From the IMG/VR virus record IMGVR_UViG_3300039191_000223, positions 38,700 to 102,699 of that record: 64,000 nucleotides of DNA. One strand, written 5' to 3'. Shown here piece by piece: positions 24,841 through 31,500 of the stretch. Positions within the stretch are counted from its first letter, which is position 1. Each line of letters starts with the position of its first letter. The stretch is from a virus. The notes beneath the pieces were generated by a model. The model was not told the origin of the DNA, searched no databases, and saw only the letters and a list, made by a program, of their open reading frames with translations. The position numbers and the translations under genes were made by a program.

Positions 24841-25253
24841 GCGTACTGGTCCTTACCAACAGTCAAGTGAAGCCTCCAATTGCTCGGCTTATCCATTTCC
24901 GCACGAATGGCAAGTAGCTCAGGGGCATCAACCATAACCATCCAGAAACCGGGATCACGAGAAGAGCGTCCAATGTGGGGACGATGCTCATACATAATCT
25001 CAACCTTGTGACCATGGTACTTCTTCCACAAGCTCATGTACTCGGGAGCAGGCTTCTCACCACGAATGATGGAAACGTGAGCGTCCCAAGAAGGCTGGAT
25101 CAATCCCTTTACGTGATACTCTTGCATAATCCACCAGCGATAGTACCGGGTAATCTCACGATCAACCTCAAGCACACACCACCACTGAGTCTTACGCTTC
25201 ATTCCACCACGGAACGGATCGTAAACAATTTTACCTACTGTCTTGTGCCACAT
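24837..25253 (-). CDS. 2H phosphoesterase-like protein, 138 aa
   Basis: Two spaced HxS/T motifs, DAHVSIIRG (about residue 56) and RLHLTVGK (about residue 130), define the 2H superfamily. Start set at ATG 25253 (MWHKTVGKIVYD) because upstream codons overlap tRNA-Cys. Phage relatives cleave cyclic nucleotides (anti-CBASS Acb1) or 2',3'-cyclic RNA ends; which applies is unknown. Confidence 0.6.
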   Translation of the reverse strand: MWHKTVGKIVYDPFRGGMKRKTQWWCVLEVDREITRYYRWWIMQEYHVKGLIQPSWDAHVSIIRGEKPAPEYMSLWKKYHGHKVEIMYEHRPHIGRSSRDPGFWMVMVDAPELLAIRAEMDKPSNWRLHLTVGKDQYA

Positions 25254-25270
25254 GACACGACTTCCTTGTT

Positions 25271-25346
25271 TGGAGATAGCGACGGGATTTGAACCCGCAT
25301 AATCCTGATTTGCAGTCAGGTGCCTGACCATTCGAGCCACGCTATC
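25271..25346 (-). tRNA. tRNA-Cys (GCA)
   Basis: Anticodon arm CCTGA CTGCAAA TCAGG, acceptor GATAGCG/CGCTATC, encoded CCA. Confidence 0.94.
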
Positions 25347-25362
25347 TATTGATTAGTCGCAC

Positions 25363-25391
25363 ACTATACCAGAAGCGTTATGGGGTTGCAA
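25363..25391 (-). promoter_or_regulatory. sigma70-type promoter TTGCAA-17-TATAGT
   Basis: -35 at 25386-25391, -10 at 25363-25368; would drive tRNA-Cys and the 2H gene. Confidence 0.65.
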
Positions 25392-25423
25392 CAGAACACA
25401 TTTAACCTTTCCAGTAAAGTAAC

Positions 25424-25448
25424 AAAAAGGGGCTCTGAAGAGCCCCCT
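25424..25448 (-). terminator. intrinsic terminator
   Basis: GGGGCTCT-TC-AGAGCCCC stem followed by TTTTTG on the minus strand, ending the 25497 gene unit. Confidence 0.88.
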
Positions 25449-25496
25449 AAAACCATATTATGATCTAAGAGGCTGGGAACAGCCTCATTTTGTAAA

Positions 25497-25976
25497 TCAT
25501 GCCACGATCTGTAGCGATGTACCGCATTCGGCGCAGAATTTACTCGTTGCCTTATTTTTGGTACCACAAGTTTTACACGTTGGCTTAGCCTTGACCGTGA
25601 TCGGTTCGCGAATGGACTTGTTACCAGCAGTCTCACCCACAAGCTTCATAACCATTGCATATTCTGTGTCTTCCATGGTGAAGCTTGCTACGGTCTGAAA
25701 CTTCTGATCTGAAACTGACCCCTCAACCGTAATTCCCACATCACATGCGGCAGCACCATCATGTATTGACGATGAGTATGTTGCTGTGGTTGTGATTCCG
25801 CCTCGCATACCTTGTGGGTAATATGATGTCGGAATTATATCAGACGCATATGTCATAACCGCCGGTTTCGGCTTTGCAAACTTATAGGTGACACGAATAA
25901 GTCCATCCTCCGCACCAACTCCGCGGCACTTCCGGGAGGTTCGGCGCTGTCTCAGCGCCTTCGGCCTGTCGCGCAC
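25497..25976 (-). CDS. zinc-ribbon protein with N-terminus replaced by inserted DNA
   Basis: The C-terminus CKTCGTKNKATSKFCAECG is a two-knuckle zinc ribbon, and the middle is beta-rich. The first 20 codons (GTG 25976, MRDRPKALRQRRT) come from the G+C-rich insert, and no native start remains. The original 5' end was probably lost when the HigA segment arrived. Confidence 0.5.
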   Translation of the reverse strand: MRDRPKALRQRRTSRKCRGVGAEDGLIRVTYKFAKPKPAVMTYASDIIPTSYYPQGMRGGITTTATYSSSIHDGAAACDVGITVEGSVSDQKFQTVASFTMEDTEYAMVMKLVGETAGNKSIREPITVKAKPTCKTCGTKNKATSKFCAECGTSLQIVA

Positions 25977-26299
25977 CAGCGCTGCTGATCGCGTGCATGG
26001 AGGGGTTAGGCAGCGGTCAGCTCAATCTTGTGAACCCTGTCCAGTTTGACGCTTTTTCCTGCTTGCCACAGGTCATGAGCATCCTGCATCGAAAGCCAGC
26101 TCTGCGGCGTTCGACCGAGCGCTTTCGACAGACGCAAGGCCATCTCCGGGCTGATCCCGCTTTGCTGCTTCAGGATCCGACTCAAGGTGGATGGAGAAAC
26201 GTCGAGCTGCTCTGCCAAATACCGGCAACTGAGCCCGTAGGGCTCCATGTACGTTGCCCGGATGAACTCGCCGGGATGCGGAGGGTTGTGCATGGACAT
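25918..26299 (-). mobile_element. G+C-rich insert resembling an integron gene cassette
   Basis: Base composition changes sharply at about 25918 and at the HigA start. The HigA stop codon lies within GCCTAAC (about 26002-26008), matching the RYYYAAC core of attC sites, followed by CCCCTCCAT as in many cassettes and by a hairpin GGCGCT/AGCGCC. A matching second core was not found, so the attC is incomplete or degraded. Confidence 0.5.
26006..26299 (-). CDS. higA: HigA-family antitoxin, orphan, 97 aa
   Basis: MHNPPHPGEFIR is the HigA/VapI N-terminus. A helix-turn-helix follows (RYLAEQLDVSPSTLSRILK), then SPEMALRLSKALG. HigA neutralises the ribosome-dependent mRNase HigB and represses its operon. 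No HigB gene is visible on either side. ATG 26299 overlaps the stop of the upstream 44-aa gene; G+C-rich codon use differs from all neighbours. Confidence 0.88.
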   Translation of the reverse strand: MSMHNPPHPGEFIRATYMEPYGLSCRYLAEQLDVSPSTLSRILKQQSGISPEMALRLSKALGRTPQSWLSMQDAHDLWQAGKSVKLDRVHKIELTAA

Positions 26300-26433
26300 C
26301 AATGGTAGTCCTCGTAATCAAGCAGATATGCGTTAAAAGTTATGTCTTGCCCCGTATCTCTATCATTGAAGGTCAGATCAAACGTAGAGTTTTCAAATTG
26401 CCTATCAGTCATTTCACAGTTTGGACATTCCAT
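26299..26433 (-). CDS. small Cys-containing protein, 44 aa
   Basis: MECPNCEMTDRQFENSTFDL...; CPNC motif, ends exactly at the HigA start. Likely the native gene next to the cassette junction. Confidence 0.5.
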   Translation of the reverse strand: MECPNCEMTDRQFENSTFDLTFNDRDTGQDITFNAYLLDYEDYH

Positions 26434-26464
26434 AATAATTTCCCGCATTCTCTTCTAGTGTACT

Positions 26465-26539
26465 TGGCAGGGGTGCAGGGACTCGAACCCCGATTTGCAG
26501 TTTTGGAGACTGCTGCTCTGCCAATTGAACTACACCCCT
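26465..26539 (-). tRNA. tRNA-Trp (CCA)
   Basis: Anticodon arm GCAGT CTCCAAA ACTGC, acceptor AGGGGTG/CACCCCT, encoded CCA. Confidence 0.94.
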
Positions 26540-26639
26540 ATATGTTATCTGCGCCGATACGTGAAAAGCCTAGCATACGCTTCAATTCACGGTCACGTTC
26601 CTTTGGATGCGTGCATGTTGCTATATAAATCTTTCGCAT
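26538..26639 (-). CDS. small basic protein, 33 aa
   Basis: MRKIYIATCTHPKERDRELK..., ends in TAG at the first bases of tRNA-Trp. Clean short frame, function unknown. Confidence 0.5.
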   Translation of the reverse strand: MRKIYIATCTHPKERDRELKRMLGFSRIGADNI

Positions 26640-26656
26640 TTTGCTTCTCCGTTGAT

Positions 26657-26728
26657 TGGCATGCACACACGGAATCGAACCGCGCTACTGAAGTTTGGAA
26701 CCTCTGTTGCTCCCAGAGCCACACCCAT
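26657..26728 (-). tRNA. degenerate tRNA-like, Trp (CCA)-type loop
   Basis: Ends in CCA and has a T-arm, but the acceptor has a mismatch, the D-loop is only three bases and the anticodon stem around TTCCAAA is imperfect. Possibly a tRNA pseudogene next to a good tRNA-Trp. Confidence 0.5.
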
Positions 26729-26735
26729 TGAATTA

Positions 26736-27008
26736 TTAGCCTATCCAGTAGCTCATGACGTAGCCACTTTGAATCGTTACGTTAACTCTATTGCTATCAG
26801 AAGTCAACTCCAATACATGGCTAATACCATCCTCATTCTCTATACGCCACTTAATGCCAATGTCATTTAAACGCCAACGCACCAAGCCCCATTCCAGCCC
26901 GATCATTGCCCAGTCTTCCATTTTTTCAGCATCACTTAAATGCTCAGTGACTTCAATCTTTTCATCGGCGGTACGATTGTACATACTATGCATTGGTTTA
27001 TCTGACAT
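26736..27008 (-). CDS. hypothetical protein, 90 aa
   Basis: Soluble Trp-rich protein (WAMIGLEWGLVRWRLND). Start overlaps the upstream stop (TAATG). Not recognised. Confidence 0.55.
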   Translation of the reverse strand: MSDKPMHSMYNRTADEKIEVTEHLSDAEKMEDWAMIGLEWGLVRWRLNDIGIKWRIENEDGISHVLELTSDSNRVNVTIQSGYVMSYWIG

Positions 27009-27208
27009 TACTCGCCCAATCTTTCTCTTGCTTCATCCGTGATGACTTTATCGACAGTGAGACGAAAGATATCAGAAGTTTTTACAACATAAAAAGATTC
27101 GTCATCGTTGAATTCTGTTCTTAGGCGATCATATCCTTCTTCTCTCGTAAGTAAGTCTACCACACGTACATGGAACAAACTACCCTCTTTTTGTAAAATT
27201 GAATACAT
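27008..27208 (-). CDS. hypothetical protein, 66 aa
   Basis: Charged small protein in a three-gene string with 26736 and 27210; no recognised domain. Confidence 0.55.
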   Translation of the reverse strand: MYSILQKEGSLFHVRVVDLLTREEGYDRLRTEFNDDESFYVVKTSDIFRLTVDKVITDEARERLGE

Positions 27209-27209
27209 C

Positions 27210-27437
27210 TTATGTTTTCTCCTGTGAGTTTAGTGCGCTATCCATCAGTTCTTCGATAGGATCGCGTGATTTAACAATCTGTTGATTTTTGCGATGAACT
27301 ACAAAATCTGCTAACCGAATACAATCCTCAAACGAGGTTGTATCATCCTTCAGCGATTGCCAATATGTGAACGCATTGAAGTAAAAAATGTGTTCCCCTT
27401 TAATGACTTTTATATATGGTTTCATAACCATTCCCAT
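27210..27437 (-). CDS. hypothetical protein, 75 aa
   Basis: Likely starts at one of the clustered Met codons (MGMVMKPYIKV). No recognised domain; follows tRNA-Ile. Confidence 0.55.
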   Translation of the reverse strand: MGMVMKPYIKVIKGEHIFYFNAFTYWQSLKDDTTSFEDCIRLADFVVHRKNQQIVKSRDPIEELMDSALNSQEKT

Positions 27438-27441
27438 TAAT

Positions 27442-27518
27442 TGGTGGGTGAGGGTGGACTCGAACCACCGACCCCAGTCTTATCAGGACTATGCTCTAAC
27501 CAACTGAGCTACACACCC
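27442..27518 (-). tRNA. tRNA-Ile (GAT)
   Basis: Loop CTGATAA, acceptor GGGTGTG paired with GTGAGGGT-side strand, encoded CCA. Confidence 0.93.
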
Positions 27519-27523
27519 ATTGT

Positions 27524-27609
27524 TGGTGCCCAGAGCGGGATTCGAACCCGCACGCCATACGGCAGAGGTTTTTAAGACCTCCATGTCTACCAAATTTCAT
27601 CATCGGGGC
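27524..27609 (-). tRNA. tRNA-Leu (TAA)
   Basis: Class II, anticodon arm GAGGT CTTAAAA ACCTC, encoded CCA, one acceptor mismatch. Confidence 0.92.
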
Positions 27610-27621
27610 ATATTAGAATTA

Positions 27622-27835
27622 TTTATACTTCTTTCTGTATTCTCGAATATCACGAATTTCTTGTGGACCCGGAAGCCATTACTTCACCCTCAAACAGTTC
27701 TGGTGAGTACTTCTCTGAACACCACTGTGCGAAGTATATCTGAGCTTGTTCGTCACTGTCAAACTCATCTGACAGTGACCTATCTTCATCCCAACGCTCG
27801 TTCTGAAAGGTTAGTACCCTTACCTTGTATTTCAC
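27622..27835 (-). CDS. hypothetical protein with displaced C-terminus
   Basis: Initial frame ends MASGSTRNS at TGA 27650. The +1 frame after GAAGTA gives WLPGPQEIRDIREYRKKYK, a far more protein-like ending, to TAA near 27622. Overlaps the DNA ligase stop by four bases (ATGA). Confidence 0.45.
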
Positions 27836-28953
27836 CAGCGCTTATCCTCGTGGAGCACTTTGGCTACGGGGAATCGGAGAGCACCATCTGGGGTATATCC
27901 GAAAAATCTAACCGTTGCTTGCTTGCCGATATAGTTATCAGCAGTTGCGAGAACATGGCGACAGTAGTCCATTGAGCCCTGAACCGTAGCTTCACATTCA
28001 TGACCAGCAGCAGTGCGAATAACAATCTTCTTCGCACAACCAGACCAGTTGCCCTTACCTTCCTGAACATCAATAATCAGGAACTCGTCATCATCGAAGT
28101 CTTTGCGCTTGAGCAAGTTGTTAGAGCGTTTCTGCTCATAGGGCGCATCTACCCGAATAATGCCACCTTCATAACCTTCTAGAAGTGCAGCACCATAGTT
28201 ACTATCCACGGCTTCAATATCTTCACATGGATATGAATACACCACATGAATAATGGATTGGGGCATATTAATCTGGAGTGATCGCATCAATCCATACAAC
28301 GCATTATATCGTTCCATGAATGGTCGTCCATCCGCACTTGGCATATCATAAACATGATACTGGACCATGCTCACAGATTTCTCAAGATCGTCCTCAGAAA
28401 ACTTGGTCTTTCGAACCATCGAGACAATTTCGTTGAAGTCGTCTTTGAGGTAATGGTTGTAAAGCTCACCATCCAGAACCAAATCTGGATTCTCGTCAAA
28501 CAGCGATTTCAATTCATTAAATACATGGGGGCATGCCGTGATAGGCTTGCCGGTTCTGGACCATAGTCCATCACGGTTTGCGATACAGCGAATACCATCT
28601 AGCTTAGGTTGAAAGATACATGGAAACGTAATTTTATCTTTGCGGTCTTCCCATTTTTTAGCAAGCATAGGCTTGAACCATTTAGCAGTGTCGGTATCTG
28701 ATTCGCTCTCGTGATACTCACCTTCCAGCTTTTTCTTGTAGTGAGATTCAACTTCGGATAGCGCCTGTTCTGCGGGGCTGGTTTGATTTGCTCGCCCAAT
28801 ATTTTTGGATTCACAGAGCGTCCATTCAGACGTGACAAGTTGTCCGTCTTTCAGACCAGCGGTAGTTCGGAATCTGCTCTCGTCAAGTTCCATGAACCAT
28901 ACACGAATCTTGCCGTTGGTATCTCGCTTGTAAATGGTGGGGAAAGTTTGCAT
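27832..28953 (-). CDS. ATP-dependent DNA ligase, 373 aa
   Basis: N-terminal WGR-like domain (residues 1-85; SKNIGRANQTS). The ligase core has motif I FQPKLDGIRC (Lys at about 121), ELYNH motif III, EGGIIRVD motif IV and LLKRKDF motif V, followed by an OB domain. Seals nicks in phage DNA replication and recombination. A TTGACA-like element near 28995-29000 may be its promoter. Confidence 0.88.
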   Translation of the reverse strand: MQTFPTIYKRDTNGKIRVWFMELDESRFRTTAGLKDGQLVTSEWTLCESKNIGRANQTSPAEQALSEVESHYKKKLEGEYHESESDTDTAKWFKPMLAKKWEDRKDKITFPCIFQPKLDGIRCIANRDGLWSRTGKPITACPHVFNELKSLFDENPDLVLDGELYNHYLKDDFNEIVSMVRKTKFSEDDLEKSVSMVQYHVYDMPSADGRPFMERYNALYGLMRSLQINMPQSIIHVVYSYPCEDIEAVDSNYGAALLEGYEGGIIRVDAPYEQKRSNNLLKRKDFDDDEFLIIDVQEGKGNWSGCAKKIVIRTAAGHECEATVQGSMDYCRHVLATADNYIGKQATVRFFGYTPDGALRFPVAKVLHEDKRW

Positions 28954-29072
28954 AAATGAATATCCTTGTTGATTTTAAAGAATGCATATACTGTGTCAAG
29001 TAGAGTTTTGTCTAAGTGATGCCAGTATAAGCAATGGGAAGGAGTATGTCAATAACGAAAGGAACATTTCTT

Positions 29073-29151
29073 TGGTCGCTGCCCTCGGATTCGAACCGAG
29101 ATTCCGTGAGTGACGCCCCACGAGGCTTTGCCATTTTTCCATCAGACAGCT
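29073..29151 (-). tRNA. tRNA-like element, anticodon undetermined
   Basis: Good T-arm CTCGG/CCGAG, acceptor with one end mismatch, and encoded CCA. The anticodon region (CCTCGTGGGGCGTCACTCACGG) has no clean 7-base loop. Confidence 0.45.
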
Positions 29152-29207
29152 AATGTGGCAGTTTCTAAAGGATGCCAGCCTTATCAAGTTACCCAACGAC
29201 AGGTTCT

Positions 29208-29387
29208 TTACTTATCCTCAGCGGTAATCCACGAAACTTTAGAACAGTCTTCACATCTATAGCAATCTACAACATCGGCAACTTCAGTATCATAACCAAA
29301 GCACTCATCAACAACATATCCATTACTGGAATTGTTTTCAGAAAGTTCCTGAGACAAGTTTACACTACCACAATTGTAACACTACAT
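29208..29387 (-). CDS. zinc-ribbon protein with amber codon 2, 59 codons
   Basis: GGAGAG and correct spacing point to ATG 29387, immediately followed by TAG, then CYNCGSVNLSQ ... CYRCEDCSKVSW to TAA 29208. The two CxxC pairs form a zinc ribbon. Starting anywhere later loses the first CxxC. A sense reading of UAG (perhaps by the CTA tRNA at 46143) would give M-x-CYNCG. Confidence 0.55.
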
Positions 29388-29411
29388 AATGACTCTCCAA
29401 TTAGTTGTGTT

Positions 29412-29486
29412 TGGCTCTCCGGGCTGGACTCGAACCAGCAACCCTCCACTTAACAGGCGGACGCTCTGCCATTGAGCTACCAGAGA
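29412..29486 (-). tRNA. tRNA-Asn (GTT)
   Basis: Loop CTGTTAA in TCCGC/GTGGA, acceptor TCTCTGG/CCGGAGA, encoded CCA. Confidence 0.93.
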
Positions 29487-29519
29487 ATAGATGGTGGGAT
29501 TATCCTATAAGAATCGTGG

Positions 29520-29710
29520 CAACACCCACCGGGAGAGCGACGACCTCTACCATTATCGTAACTTTGTAGAGTTTTCCAACTTTAGTATAGTATATATTAC
29601 AACTTTGTCCTTGGATTAAAGGCGAAAGTCCCCAACGCTCCCCGGTTAAGATTTGGTCAATCGGTGGCTGGGTATGTACCGTTGTCCGTCCGGGTCAACT
29701 TAGCGTTACC
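29520..29710 (-). ncRNA. structured non-coding RNA, 3' module
   Basis: No protein-like frame. Helices on this strand include AACGCT/AGCGTT, CCGGG-GAGCG/CGCTC-CCCGG, CTCTAC/GTAGAG and CGGT/ACCG, nested or alternative. Lies just downstream of a promoter and upstream of tRNA-Asn. Confidence 0.45.
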
Positions 29711-29714
29711 TAAG

Positions 29715-29753
29715 TCTCTTGCTAAAACATCATAAATAAAATATCATAAATAA
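29715..29753. repeat. 14-bp A/T-rich tandem repeat
   Basis: ATCATAAATAAAAT repeated about 2.3 times; contains ATAAATA. Confidence 0.7.
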
Positions 29754-29785
29754 AATATCATATATTCAATTAATTATAGAAAACT

Positions 29786-29809
29786 CACCTCCTTATTGGG
29801 ATATCCCAA
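29786..29809 (-). promoter_or_regulatory. GGGATATCCC palindrome plus strong Shine-Dalgarno-like AAGGAGGTG
   Basis: TTGGGATATCCCAA (29796-29809) is a perfect 14-bp palindrome 18-31 bp downstream of the -10 at 29827, an operator-like position. It is followed by AAGGAGGTGAG without a start codon at usable distance. Confidence 0.5.
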
Positions 29810-29826
29810 CCGCTTTAGAAGTCGCT

Positions 29827-29855
29827 ACATTACTTGAAACTTTCTACATTGTCAA
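29827..29855 (-). promoter_or_regulatory. sigma70-type promoter TTGACA-17-TAATGT
   Basis: -35 at 29850-29855, -10 at 29827-29832. Would start a transcript through the structured region into tRNA-Asn. Confidence 0.65.
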
Positions 29856-29868
29856 CTACTTTAATAAT

Positions 29869-29990
29869 TAAAGAAGCCCTGACGGCTGGAATCGAACCAG
29901 CATACCAGAGCCTAAGCCCTGTGCCTTTCCATATTAAGCTACGCCTACTAGATAAAACGAATGGTCAGCCCATTGATCTTATCCGGCTTC
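29869..29990 (-). ncRNA. tRNA-like RNA with extended 5' helix
   Basis: Contains a T-arm (GCTGG TTCGATT CCAGC) and a Leu(TAG)-like loop. The outer helix is AAAGAAGCC/GGCTTCTTT with CTGAC/GTCAG, and a 5' hairpin (GATAA AATGG / CCATT TTATC) sits where a D-arm would be. No CCA. Confidence 0.4.
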
Positions 29991-30002
29991 TTTGATAAAA
30001 AG

Positions 30003-30134
30003 TGTGCGCTGAAGGAATCGAACCTTCTGGCGGGCTATCGCCCCTTTTGCTGCCGTATGATTAATGTGGATTCGAACCACTATCTCTATCAAGAGTTAAC
30101 CGGAATTAAACCGGACTACCTACCATAAGCGCAC
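30003..30134 (-). ncRNA. oversized tRNA-like RNA, 132 nt
   Basis: Closed by a perfect 7-bp acceptor-like helix GTGCGCT/AGCGCAC and ending with T-arm GAAGG TTCGATT CCTTC. An inner unit with its own T-arm (GTGG TTCGAAT CCAC) and helix TATGGT/ATCATA is inserted where the D-domain should be. Looks like one tRNA nested in another. Confidence 0.45.
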
Positions 30135-30142
30135 TTAGAATT

Positions 30143-30244
30143 TGGTTGTGAGTGGTGATTGCGAGGCACCGATTTCCACCTTCGATCGGTGGCGCACTTT
30201 TTACAGCAGGTCCTTCCCACTGACCGTCTCTTTGCTAACTCACG
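30143..30244 (-). ncRNA. oversized tRNA-like RNA, 102 nt
   Basis: Acceptor CGTGAGT/ACTCACA (C1-A72 mismatch as in initiators), A, encoded CCA. Anticodon-like arm CCACC GATCGAA GGTGG and a T-arm-like GGTGC/TCACC. About 45 bases with their own helices (AGCA/TGCT, GGTC/GACC) replace the D-arm. Confidence 0.5.
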
Positions 30245-30270
30245 TTGTAGGATGGCTATGATGCCATGCT

Positions 30271-30368
30271 ACCACATAGATAGGTGCGAAACTATCCTTT
30301 CCAGATTCAGAGTCTGGCGACTACCTGAGTAGAACCCATGGGATTGTACCCGCCTAGTCCTTATGTGT
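30271..30368 (-). ncRNA. oversized tRNA-like RNA, Gln (CTG)-type loop, 98 nt
   Basis: Acceptor ACACATA/TATGTGG, anticodon arm CCAGA CTCTGAA TCTGG, T-arm GATAG/CTATC with an 8-base loop. The D-domain is expanded to about 44 bases closed by GACTA/TAGTC. No CCA. Abuts tRNA-Arg(TCG). Confidence 0.5.
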
Positions 30369-30446
30369 TGGCACACCCGGTAGGATTTGAACCCACGACC
30401 AATCGCTTCGAAGGCGAGTGCTCTGTCCAGACTGAGCTACGAGTGC
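30369..30446 (-). tRNA. tRNA-Arg (TCG)
   Basis: Loop CTTCGAA, acceptor GCACTCG/CGGGTGT, encoded CCA. Confidence 0.9.
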
Positions 30447-30453
30447 ATTAATT

Positions 30454-30804
30454 TTATACTTCAAGTGTCCTAATTTGTGGTACCTTTATCTCAAGCAGTT
30501 CACACGAAACAATATCACTTAGAATATCATTCCACGTCTCAAGTGAAAGATCGCCATCCGCTATGTCACTTCCTCTAGTATGAGTTTCTCCAACATTAGG
30601 CATCCGACGTGACATAGTAGCCCCAAGATATTTACCATCATCTGTCTGATATGCATTAATGTGGTAGACATTGTTTGTAGTATAAAGTGAAATTCTCAGT
30701 TCCGTTGCACTTTCTTCTTTAACATGAATAGTCAAAGCTGATCCAAACTTACCAATCCCATACTTCAAGTGTTCTTTAAATTCTGCGATAGTATTCATTT
30801 TCAC
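30454..30804 (-). CDS. hypothetical protein, 116 aa
   Basis: Soluble alpha/beta protein (MKMNTIAEFKEHLKYGIGKF...), full ribosome site AGGGAG upstream. Sits between two structured non-coding stretches. Not recognised. Confidence 0.6.
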   Translation of the reverse strand: MKMNTIAEFKEHLKYGIGKFGSALTIHVKEESATELRISLYTTNNVYHINAYQTDDGKYLGATMSRRMPNVGETHTRGSDIADGDLSLETWNDILSDIVSCELLEIKVPQIRTLEV

Positions 30805-30951
30805 TCCCTATAATATGCACGGCGTCTTGCTTGCGAGGCAAGATATTCTGGATAAAGCCAGAGGACTTTTCATGACTACGTGGAGCCGCATGTAGAATTC
30901 CTAGAATTGTACACTTTACGCTTTTAGTCTAACGACGTATTCTTAGCTGAA

Positions 30952-30965
30952 GTGGGATATCCCAC
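30952..30965. promoter_or_regulatory. palindrome GTGGGATATCCCAC
   Basis: Perfect 14-bp palindrome sharing the 10-bp core GGGATATCCC with 29796-29809; a candidate operator about 45 bp downstream of the 31007 -10 element. Confidence 0.5.
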
Positions 30966-30998
30966 GACGCATTAAATTTTGTATGCCCCTAAACAAGA

Positions 30999-31035
30999 CA
31001 GGGTGAACTATACCTAAGTGCACCCTGTTCGTCAA
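30999..31035 (-). promoter_or_regulatory. sigma70-type promoter TTGACG-17-TATAGT flanked by 7-bp inverted repeat
   Basis: -35 31030-31035, -10 31007-31012. CAGGGTG and CACCCTG (31021-31027 in the spacer and 30999-31005 downstream) bracket the -10 symmetrically, as an operator would. Confidence 0.6.
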
Positions 31036-31065
31036 GCCTCATTTTGGGGAATCTTACCTCTTAAT

Positions 31066-31251
31066 TCAGACGGTAGGTAACGCTGCCCCCCCGTATGCCT
31101 TTGCGTCACCGGCAGTCATTCCGACGTTCATGTATAGGTTTTCTTTAACCCTGCCACCTATCATGAAGCTGACAGCGGTCTCACTCTGGTAATGACCTAG
31201 ACCAACGCTTACCTGTAGACCATCGACGCTAACATCCTGATAGTATTTATC
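31066..31251 (-). pseudogene. remnant of YadA-like trimeric adhesin / fibre C-terminus
   Basis: After TAA 31252-31254 an uninterrupted frame without a start encodes GLQVSVGLGHYQSETAVSFM then NLYMNVGMTAGD, matching the YadA-type membrane-anchor/C-terminal domain (vGvG-y-g-sAvavG-s...N--v---vs---G). Only the last 60 or so codons survive. Confidence 0.65.
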
Positions 31252-31322
31252 TTATTTACAATTAAGTAAAATAACTGAGATTCAAAAACATTTATTGTCG
31301 ATAATTATCACTGAACTGTTCA

Positions 31323-31418
31323 TATGAGGGACGGGAGTCGAACCCGCAGGGTCATTATTTCAGACCGCGATCACCCATTACGAGCGCCGCGCCTTACCTT
31401 GTTTCGGCGCACCCCCAA
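31323..31418 (-). ncRNA. tRNA-like element, class II shape, identity unclear
   Basis: D-stem CGCC/GGCG, variable-arm hairpin GGTC/GACC and T-arm GCGGG/CCCGT are clear. The acceptor is six of seven pairs. No clean anticodon loop and no CCA. Confidence 0.4.
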
Positions 31419-31421
31419 ATT

Positions 31422-31500
31422 TGGTAGCAGAGGGAGGATTTGAACCTCCGACCTCCGGGTTATGAACCCGACGAGCTGACCAACCTGCTCTACTCTGCAA
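31422..31500 (-). tRNA. initiator tRNA-fMet (CAT)
   Basis: GTCGGG TTCATAA CCCGGA gives the three consecutive G:C pairs of initiators, and position 1:72 is unpaired (T:T). D- and T-arms match bacterial fMet closely; encoded CCA. Confidence 0.92.

Larger units (their letters stand above)
30805..31065 (-). other. non-coding stretch with hairpins and promoter
   Basis: No coding frame. Contains hairpins TCTTGC/GCAAGA (30836-30855), ATTCTGG/CCAGAGT, the 14-bp palindrome at 30952-30965 and the promoter at 31007-31035. Probably leader sequence of the 30804 gene. Confidence 0.5.

Noticed and set aside
25497-26302. Complete higBA toxin-antitoxin operon
   Set aside because: Upstream and downstream frames show no HigB-like toxin; only the antitoxin is present.
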